A DNA stretch of 11,208 bases. Source: Nocardioidaceae bacterium. Its GTDB lineage: Bacteria; Actinomycetota; Actinomycetes; Propionibacteriales; Nocardioidaceae. The stretch is taken from NCBI GenBank assembly GCA_025966335.1, contig JAICRS010000089.1, forward strand, positions 1-11,208, given 5' to 3'. Both the position numbers and the translations under genes were made by a program. A model generated the notes under the pieces. That model ran no database searches and was not told the DNA's origin. It saw nothing but the letters and a program-made list of their open reading frames with translations. Shown here in pieces: positions 7,288 to 11,208 of the stretch (positions are counted from its first letter, which is position 1; each line of letters opens with the position of its first letter).

Positions 7288-7299
7288 GCCCGATCGGGC
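7288..7299. promoter_or_regulatory. Perfect 12-bp palindrome upstream of miaA
   Basis: GCCCGATCGGGC is a perfect palindrome 13 bp upstream of the miaA ATG and 11 bp before the sigma-B-like -35 of the divergent operon. It is placed where an operator for either gene would be expected. Palindromes this short do occur by chance in GC-rich DNA. Confidence 0.3.
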
Positions 7300-7309
7300 C
7301 GCGGCGCCG

Positions 7310-7334
7310 GTTTGTGGGACGGGCGCGGGGGTAC
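7310..7334 (+). promoter_or_regulatory. Sigma-B/sigma-F-type promoter for the disordered-protein operon
   Basis: GTTT at 7310-7313 and GGGTAC at 7329-7334, separated by 15 nt. This matches the actinobacterial stress sigma consensus (GTTT-N15-17-GGGTAY in mycobacteria; GNNT-N14-16-GGGTAC in Streptomyces). Transcription would start near 7341, about 33 nt before the first ATG at 7374. Confidence 0.6.
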
Positions 7335-7373
7335 GACAAGGGTTGCACCACGAGACGGAGAGAGGCGACGAGC

Positions 7374-7865
7374 ATGGGACTGTCCCCCACGACGCACGAC
7401 CCCGCCGAGACGCCGAGCGGACCGGCCAACCCGCAGGGTGCCGCAGGCCCCGACGCGCCGCAGCCACCGGGCGGACCGCAGCGCAGCGACGCACCCGGCG
7501 CCACGACCACACCGGTGCCGACCCCGCCGCCGGCCCCGACCCGCCGGATCGACCCGGTCGATCCCGACACGCCGGCCGAGCCGGGTCCCGGCCCCGAGCC
7601 GGAGACCGAGCCGGCCCCGCTGGGGTCGACCCAGCCGGACGCCCCGGTGGAGCCCGGGTCACCGAAGGATCCCGGAGGCCCCGGCGACCCGGTGCACCCG
7701 CCCGAGCCGGAGGTCGTGCCGAGCAGCACCCCGGAGGGGCCGGGCCCGGTCCCCGCACCCGGCACGCCCGAGGGCGAACCCGGTCCGGACCAGCGCGCCA
7801 ACGCCGCCAGCTCGCAGGGCCAACCGTCCGATGCGTCCGGGAATGACGGCACGGCCACGGGGTAA
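7374..7865 (+). CDS. Proline-rich disordered protein
   Basis: A 163-residue protein of very low complexity. About 46 residues are proline, and the rest are mostly Gly, Ala, Asp, Glu, Thr and Ser. There is no Cys, Phe, Tyr or Trp and hardly any Leu or Ile, so a folded core is unlikely. There is no signal peptide or membrane segment. PE-, PG- and DP-type dipeptides recur without a strict period. The ATG at 7374 has AGAGAGG about 9 nt upstream; in-frame starts further upstream (GTG at 7284) would cross the promoter. The gene is first of three plus-strand genes of similar character, 9 nt before the next, and its TAA stop merges with that gene's AAAGGAG. No family is recognised. A hydrophilin or crowding role is inference only. 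Confidence 0.7.
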   Translation: MGLSPTTHDPAETPSGPANPQGAAGPDAPQPPGGPQRSDAPGATTTPVPTPPPAPTRRIDPVDPDTPAEPGPGPEPETEPAPLGSTQPDAPVEPGSPKDPGGPGDPVHPPEPEVVPSSTPEGPGPVPAPGTPEGEPGPDQRANAASSQGQPSDASGNDGTATG

Positions 7866-7874
7866 AGGAGCACC

Positions 7875-8084
7875 ATGACTGACAGTGAGTTCGGCGCCGA
7901 GCGCACGCAGGACGACCCGATCGAGGGCGCCGCGCCCGTCGATGACGAGACCCCCGGCGAGTACGAACCCAGCGACCAGTCCGGCGGCCAGTCGGTGGAC
8001 ACCGGCGTCACCTACGACCGCACCGGTGAGCCCGAGACGACACCGAACGATCTCGAGGTCGCCCAGGCCAAGGACGAGGACTAG
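7875..8084 (+). CDS. Small acidic disordered protein
   Basis: A 69-residue protein with 21 Asp/Glu and only three Arg/Lys. It has no Cys or Trp and few hydrophobic residues. It starts MTDSEFGAERTQDDPIEG and ends LEVAQAKDED. The Shine-Dalgarno AAAGGAG lies 4 nt before the ATG and overlaps the preceding stop, so translation is probably coupled. It is the middle gene of the three-gene operon, 14 nt before the next. The strong ribosome binding site and tight spacing make it a convincing gene despite its size and composition. No family is recognised. Confidence 0.75.
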   Translation: MTDSEFGAERTQDDPIEGAAPVDDETPGEYEPSDQSGGQSVDTGVTYDRTGEPETTPNDLEVAQAKDED

Positions 8085-8098
8085 GACGAGGAGACGCT

Positions 8099-8629
8099 AT
8101 GAGCGGCACCGAGCCCCGCGAGTCCAACCCGAACGCCGCCGGAAAGCATGGCCTTCAGGGCGGCATGGGCGTGAGCAGCGAGCGCACCGGCCCGTTCGGG
8201 GGCAGCGACCCGGCCGACGAAGGTATCCAAGGCACCGGCACCCGCGGCTCGGCCGCGGAGAACACGGAGGGCACCATGAGCACCGAGCGACAGCATCCCG
8301 ACGAGCCCGCCGAGGGCGCCCGCGACATCGGCGGACCGGGCGCGGACAGCACGTCCAGCCAGGACAGCGAGACCCAGGGCGGCGGGTCGCAAGGCTCCGG
8401 AACCCAAGGCTCCGGGTCCGCGGGTGCCGACGGGCCGGAGATGGAAGACACCCAGCAGCGGGCCACCCAGGAGTGGCGCGACGGGCAGCCCGCCGCGGGC
8501 GAGGGCAACGACCCCGAGGCCGAGGACGACAAGGCCTCGATCGACCGCACCGTCGGGGAGAGCAACACCGCCGAGGTGCCGAGCCACGAGTTCGACCGGA
8601 CCAAGAACCCGGGTCACTCACACGGCTGA
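8099..8629 (+). CDS. Gly/Ser/Glu-rich disordered hydrophilic protein
   Basis: A 176-residue hydrophilic protein without Cys, with one Trp and hardly any large hydrophobic residues. The N-terminus has AGKHGLQGGMGVSSERTGPF, then GTGTRGSAAENTEGT. The centre carries two tandem pentapeptides, QGSGT and QGSGS. The C-terminus is acidic and ends EFDRTKNPGHSHG. GAGGAG lies 5 nt before the ATG at 8099. A second in-frame ATG at 8276 (Met60) has its own GGAGG 5 nt upstream, so a 117-residue short form could also be made. It is the last gene of the operon and ends before the hairpin at 8654. I cannot name a family. Its composition resembles desiccation/osmotic-stress hydrophilins, by analogy only. Confidence 0.75.
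   Translation: MSGTEPRESNPNAAGKHGLQGGMGVSSERTGPFGGSDPADEGIQGTGTRGSAAENTEGTMSTERQHPDEPAEGARDIGGPGADSTSSQDSETQGGGSQGSGTQGSGSAGADGPEMEDTQQRATQEWRDGQPAAGEGNDPEAEDDKASIDRTVGESNTAEVPSHEFDRTKNPGHSHG
8390..8415 (+). repeat. 15-bp tandem repeat in the Gly/Ser-rich gene
   Basis: CAAGGCTCCGG occurs at 8390-8400 and again at 8405-8415, a 15-bp period encoding QGSGT and QGSGS. It suggests local repeat expansion in the disordered protein. Confidence 0.6.
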
Positions 8630-8653
8630 ACCGGTCTCACGATCCCTCCTGAA

Positions 8654-8687
8654 GAAGCCGCGGCCTCCGCAACCGGGCCGCGGCTTC
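8654..8687 (+). terminator. Hairpin terminator after the disordered-protein operon
   Basis: Perfect 12-bp stem (GAAGCCGCGGCC at 8654-8665 with its complement at 8676-8687) and a 10-nt loop, 24 nt after the TGA at 8629. It is GC-rich with no T-run, as is common for actinobacterial terminators. Confidence 0.75.
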
Positions 8688-8724
8688 GCCCTGTCCGAGG
8701 CGCCCGAGCCCTGACTCGGTCCAC

Positions 8725-8779
8725 GTTCGGTCCCGAATGGCTGCTTCTCCTCCCCCCAACCAGCCATTTGGGACCGAAC
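8725..8779. repeat. Long imperfect inverted repeat between operon and Nudix gene
   Basis: A 19-nt arm (8725-8743) pairs with 8761-8779 at every position, one being G-U, around a 17-nt pyrimidine-rich loop. It lies 37 bp after the operon terminator and before the Nudix promoter, in non-coding DNA. It may be a second terminator or a dispersed palindromic element. Its arms are less GC-rich than the surroundings. Confidence 0.65.
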
Positions 8780-8818
8780 ACGGGCCCCGGACCGGCGCCG
8801 GACCAGGGAGGGTCTGGC

Positions 8819-8824
8819 TAGGGT
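8819..8824 (+). promoter_or_regulatory. Leaderless -10 box for the Nudix gene
   Basis: TAGGGT lies exactly 7 nt before the ATG at 8832, the spacing seen in actinobacterial leaderless promoters. No clear -35 is present. Confidence 0.5.
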
Positions 8825-8831
8825 GGCCGGC

Positions 8832-9296
8832 ATGATCGACCGCTTCGTCGTCGTCCCGGCGGCCTACGTGTTCTTCCTGCGCGACTCCGCGAACGGGTCG
8901 GGGCGGGAGGTGCTGCTGCAGCTGCGCGAGGGCACCGGCTACATGGACGGCTACTGGGCCGCGGCCGCCGCCGGCCACGTGGAGAAGGGCGAGTCGGTGT
9001 TCGAGGCGGCTGCCCGGGAGGCGGTCGAGGAGGTCGGTGTGAGCGACGTCGAGCTCACTCCCCTGTGCGCGATGCACCGCACCGGCAGCGGCCTGCCGAT
9101 CGACGAGCGGGTGGACTACTTCTTCGCCGCGACATCGTGGTCGGGAGACCCCCGGATCATCGAGCCGGACAAGTGCGCCGACCTGCGTTGGTGCGCTCTC
9201 CACGACCTGCCGACGCCCGTCGTACCCCATGAGCTCACCGTGCTCGAGGCGGTCCGCGCGGGCGACGTACCCCCGATCCTGGCGCACGGGTTCTGA
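8832..9296 (+). CDS. Nudix hydrolase (MutT-like)
   Basis: A 154-residue protein with one Nudix fold. The Nudix box runs from Gly48 to Val70 (GHVEKGE, then FEAAAREAVEEVGV), matching GX5EX7REUXEEXGU with both metal-binding Glu residues of REAVEE present. The N-terminal strand (RFVVVPAAYVFFLR) and the LLQLREGTGYMDGYWAAAAAGHVE segment are typical. It should hydrolyse a nucleoside diphosphate linked to another group with Mg2+; the exact substrate is unknown. ATG at 8832 was chosen for the TAGGGT box 7 nt upstream; a GTG at 8823 would add three residues but overlaps that box. It stands alone, with a hairpin upstream and another just after its stop. Confidence 0.93.
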   Translation: MIDRFVVVPAAYVFFLRDSANGSGREVLLQLREGTGYMDGYWAAAAAGHVEKGESVFEAAAREAVEEVGVSDVELTPLCAMHRTGSGLPIDERVDYFFAATSWSGDPRIIEPDKCADLRWCALHDLPTPVVPHELTVLEAVRAGDVPPILAHGF

Positions 9297-9299
9297 CCC

Positions 9300-9325
9300 G
9301 CATACCCGGCCCTTGTGTCGGGTAC
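9300..9325 (+). promoter_or_regulatory. Hairpin and possible sigma-B-type promoter before the Csp-like gene
   Basis: GCAT (9300-9303), 16 nt, then GGGTAC (9320-9325) fits the Streptomyces stress sigma pattern GNNT-N14-16-GGGTAC. Overlapping it, TACCCGGC (9303-9310) pairs with GTCGGGTA (9317-9324) in an 8-bp stem with one G-U and a 6-nt loop. The dyad could be a terminator for the Nudix gene or an operator. The TACCC/GGGTA arms recall CsoR-type copper operators, but the 12-nt spacing is longer than usual. Confidence 0.4.
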
Positions 9326-9358
9326 GTCCCTGATGACCCGGTTCGGAAGGAGCGACCC

Positions 9359-9607
9359 ATGACAGCGACTGCCCAGATGCTCGACACGTACCCGCGCGAC
9401 CTCGGCCACGTCGACCGGGCGAAGCTGCAGCGGTGCATCGAGGCGTGCGTCACCCGGGCGGTGCTCGAGGCGTGTGCCCAGGTGTGCCAGTCCTGCGGCG
9501 ACATCTGCACCGAGCACTCTTCGATGCACGAGCACTGCCGGGTGTGCGCGGAGTCGTGCCGCACCTGCGAACAGGCCAGCCGCGACCTGATCAGCTCGCT
9601 CGGCTGA
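9359..9607 (+). CDS. Shortened Csp-like (DUF326) cysteine-rich copper-binding protein
   Basis: An 82-residue protein with ten cysteines (26, 30, 39, 43, 46, 50, 60, 63, 67, 70) mostly spaced 3-4 apart on predicted helices. The N-terminus (AQMLDTYPRDLGHVDRAKL) and the C-terminal half (AVLEACAQVCQSCGDIC, then MHEHCRVCAESCRTCEQASRDL) match the four-helix-bundle copper-storage family as I remember it. Family members of this type have roughly 130-136 residues. Here CIEAC (26-30) runs straight into TRAVLEAC (32-39). About 50 residues, corresponding to helix 2 and its flanks, seem to be missing in frame. The family binds Cu(I) with rows of Cys in the cytosol; whether this short form does is open. 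GGAAGGAG lies 7 nt before the ATG. The stop is one base before the GTG of the next gene. Confidence 0.8.
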   Translation: MTATAQMLDTYPRDLGHVDRAKLQRCIEACVTRAVLEACAQVCQSCGDICTEHSSMHEHCRVCAESCRTCEQASRDLISSLG

Positions 9608-9608
9608 G

Positions 9609-10073
9609 GTGGACGGCCAGGCAGTTGCCACCTGGATCCAGGCGGTCGGAAGCGCCGGCTCGCTGCTGGCGTTCGCGGCCTGGGTCGGCATCGCGATCAT
9701 CAACCGCAAGGACGACCACGAGCTCCGCTTCGAACGGCAGGCCCAGACCGTCGCGGCCTGGGTGGACAAGGGGTCCGAGCACGAGGTCGACCACGACTAC
9801 GTCGTGTGCATCACCAACGGCGGCGACTCACCGGTCTACGACTGCCGGGTCACCCTCCAGGGACTCGTCGCCCAGCACATGGCCGGCGAGATCTCGCTGC
9901 ACCTGGTCCCCCCGCACGACACGAAGACCGAGCCGACCCCGACCGCGCTGGGCGACCTGTCGTGGGAGGACATCTACTCCACCGGAATCGCGCCGGAGCT
10001 GACCTTCCGCGACTCCTCGGGCCGCCGGTGGAAGCGCGACGGCGACGGCATCCTCACCGAGCTCTCCCGCTGA
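9609..10073 (+). CDS. Small single-pass membrane protein
   Basis: A 154-residue protein. Residues about 7-31 form one hydrophobic segment (WIQAVGSAGSLLAFAAWVGIAII), followed by a charged NRKDDHELRFERQAQ stretch. The remaining 105 residues are a soluble domain with a strand-rich core (DYVVCITNGGDSPVYDCRVTLQGL) and a C-terminal ELTFRDSSGRRWKRDGDG. The positive-inside rule suggests the domain is cytoplasmic. Similar TM-plus-domain proteins occur in actinobacteria without known function, and I cannot name this one. The GTG at 9609 begins one base after the upstream stop, so it is probably translationally coupled to the Csp-like gene; no separate Shine-Dalgarno is clear. The gene converges on miaB with repeats between. 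Confidence 0.75.
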   Translation: MDGQAVATWIQAVGSAGSLLAFAAWVGIAIINRKDDHELRFERQAQTVAAWVDKGSEHEVDHDYVVCITNGGDSPVYDCRVTLQGLVAQHMAGEISLHLVPPHDTKTEPTPTALGDLSWEDIYSTGIAPELTFRDSSGRRWKRDGDGILTELSR

Positions 10074-10083
10074 CCCGCCCCTC

Positions 10084-10149
10084 GTTGAGACGCGCCCTTT
10101 GCCCCGTTGAAGCGTGGAGTTTTCGCCGGTGAGGCGTGAAGTTCTCGCG
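10084..10149. repeat. Three degenerate 22-bp tandem repeats
   Basis: Units at 10084-10105, 10106-10127 and 10128-10149. Units 2 and 3 match at 17 of 22 positions; units 1 and 2 at 14 of 22. All share a G-T/G-TGA opening and a TT-rich centre at the same offset. They fill the gap between two convergent stop codons almost exactly and end 2 bp before the miaB stop. No strong hairpin forms. Confidence 0.6.
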
Positions 10150-10151
10150 GA

Positions 10152-11208
10152 TCAGGTCGGTGCGCAGCCGCCGGTGGCCGCCGGCAGCGGGTCCGGCACA
10201 CCCACGGTGGGCAGCCCGAGGAGTACGCCGGGCGCGGCGGCCGGCTGTGTCCGCGACTCCCAGGCGTCACCGGACCGGGTCCTGCGCACCGAGCGCACCG
10301 GCGCGTCCGAGACCAGGTGATGCGGCGCGGCGTAGGTGATGTCGACCTCGACCATGTCGCCTGGACGTACGTCGACCGGGCGACCGGTCTCGGAAGGGTG
10401 GACCTGTGAGAAGTCGGATGCGAAGTGCACGAGCCGGTTGTCGGGGGCACGGCCGGTGAGCCGGTGGGTCGCTGCGTCCTTGCGACCCTCGCCCTCGGCG
10501 ACCATCAGCTCGACGGTCCGCCCGACCAGGCGCTTGTTCTCCTCCCAGGCGATGTCGTTGACCAGGGCGACCAGCCGCTCGTAGCGGTCCTGGACGATCG
10601 CCTTGGGCACCTGCTCGTCGAGCACCGCGGCCGGCGTACCGGGTCGCTTGGAGTACTGGAACGTGAACGCGCCCGAGAAGCGTGCCTTCTCCACGACTTT
10701 CATCGTCTCGAGGAAGTCCTCCTCGGTCTCACCGGGGAACCCGACGATGATGTCGGTGGTGATCGCGGCGTCCGGCATCGCGGCGCGGACCCGGTCGATG
10801 ATGCCGAGGAACTTCTCCTGCCGGTAGGACCGGCGCATGTCCTTGAGCACCTTGTCCGACCCCGACTGCAGCGGCATGTGCAGCTGCGGCATCACGTTCG
10901 GGGTCTCGGCCATCGCCGCGATCACGTCGTCGGTGAAGTCCTTCGGGTGCGGGCTGGTGAAGCGCACCCGCTCGAGGCCGTCGATCTCGCCGCACGCGCG
11001 CAGCAGCTTGGAGAACGCCTCGCGGTCGCCGAACTCGACGCCGTACGCGTTGACGTTCTGGCCGAGCAGCGTGACCTCGACGACGCCCTCGGCGACGAGC
11101 GCCTCGACCTCGGCCAGGATGTCGCCGGCCCGCCGGTTGCGCTCCGCGCCGCGCAGCGCCGGCACGATGCAGAACGTGCAGGTGTTGTTGCAGCCGACGG
11201 AGATCGAC
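10152..11208 (-). CDS. miaB: tRNA-2-methylthio-N6-dimethylallyladenosine synthase, C-terminal part
   Basis: A radical-SAM methylthiotransferase that converts i6A37 to ms2i6A37 in tRNA, acting after MiaA. The frame is open to the right edge, so the N-terminal UPF0004 domain with its own Fe-S cysteines lies outside. At the edge the radical SAM cluster motif CNNTCTFC is visible (Cys codons at 11190-11192, 11178-11180 and 11169-11171), followed by IVPALRG. Further motifs are VTLLGQNVNAYG, RFTSPHP, MPLQSGSD, DIIVGFPGETEEDF and FQYSKRPGTPA. A TRAM domain follows (about NKRLVGRTVELMVAEG to MVEVDITYA). The C-terminus extends past TRAM and ends in PLPAATGGCAPT, a tail I recall from actinobacterial MiaB. 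About 351 residues are visible and intact. Confidence 0.95.
   Translation of the reverse strand, partial: SISVGCNNTCTFCIVPALRGAERNRRAGDILAEVEALVAEGVVEVTLLGQNVNAYGVEFGDREAFSKLLRACGEIDGLERVRFTSPHPKDFTDDVIAAMAETPNVMPQLHMPLQSGSDKVLKDMRRSYRQEKFLGIIDRVRAAMPDAAITTDIIVGFPGETEEDFLETMKVVEKARFSGAFTFQYSKRPGTPAAVLDEQVPKAIVQDRYERLVALVNDIAWEENKRLVGRTVELMVAEGEGRKDAATHRLTGRAPDNRLVHFASDFSQVHPSETGRPVDVRPGDMVEVDITYAAPHHLVSDAPVRSVRRTRSGDAWESRTQPAAAPGVLLGLPTVGVPDPLPAATGGCAPT

Noticed and set aside
7276..7758. 160-codon N-terminal extension of miaA
   Set aside because: The frame is open, but its product is not MiaA-like, and it overlaps the promoter and first gene of the divergent operon. The P-loop position supports the start at 7275.
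6512..8011. Minus-strand open frame of 499 codons over miaA and the disordered genes
   Set aside because: It is a shadow frame: wrong phase within miaA and antisense to two plus-strand genes with good ribosome binding sites.
8081..8621. Minus-strand frames over the Gly/Ser-rich gene, one of them rich in Leu/Val/Gly/Ala
   Set aside because: The hydrophobic-looking translation comes from reading the complement of Asp/Glu/Thr/Gly codons. No start signal is present, and the plus frame has a Shine-Dalgarno and operon spacing.
9303..9324. Confirmed CsoR copper operator
   Set aside because: The arms are suggestive, but the 12-nt gap between TACCC and GGGTA is longer than in known sites and no csoR gene is in the window. 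Kept only as a possibility.
10084..10149. CRISPR array
   Set aside because: The 22-bp units are directly adjacent with no spacers, and no cas genes are in the window.

Overview
This is an 11.2 kb piece of a high-GC actinobacterial chromosome. The evidence is very GC-rich third codon positions, GTG starts, TANNNT-type leaderless promoters, and a backbone of miaB, miaA, dapF and hflX in the same order and orientation as in many actinobacteria. A Pseudonocardiaceae-like host is my best guess, with low confidence. No phage, insertion sequence, CRISPR array, tRNA or rRNA is visible.

Layout. The left edge holds the N-terminal half of a ROK-family transcriptional regulator (minus strand). A DUF1876 protein on the plus strand comes next and ends at a strong two-way hairpin facing hflX. 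hflX and dapF follow on the minus strand. A small zinc-ribbon-like protein (plus) then faces a secreted gamma-glutamyltranspeptidase (minus) that has an Asp/His-rich repeat tail. A HAD phosphatase (plus) overlaps the 3' end of miaA (minus).

From 7.3 to 10.1 kb, between miaA and miaB, lies an accessory plus-strand block. It begins with three consecutive genes for low-complexity, apparently disordered hydrophilic proteins, preceded by a good sigma-B/sigma-F-type promoter (GTTT-N15-GGGTAC). Then come two hairpins, a Nudix hydrolase, a shortened cysteine-rich copper-storage-like protein (Csp/DUF326 type) with its own GGGTAC promoter candidate, and a small single-pass membrane protein. Three degenerate 22-bp tandem repeats separate this block from the 3' end of miaB, which runs off the right edge.

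How the genes fit together. MiaA and MiaB act in sequence to make ms2i6A37 on tRNA. DapF makes meso-diaminopimelate for the cell wall and lysine. HflX is a ribosome-splitting GTPase. The accessory genes between them look stress-related: sigma-B-like promoters, disordered hydrophilins, a metal-binding Cys protein, and a DUF1876 protein from a family linked to ribosome hibernation. The observations most worth follow-up are the disordered-protein operon with its promoter, the internally deleted Csp-like protein, the repeat tail on the transpeptidase, and the intergenic repeats at 8725-8779 and 10084-10149.
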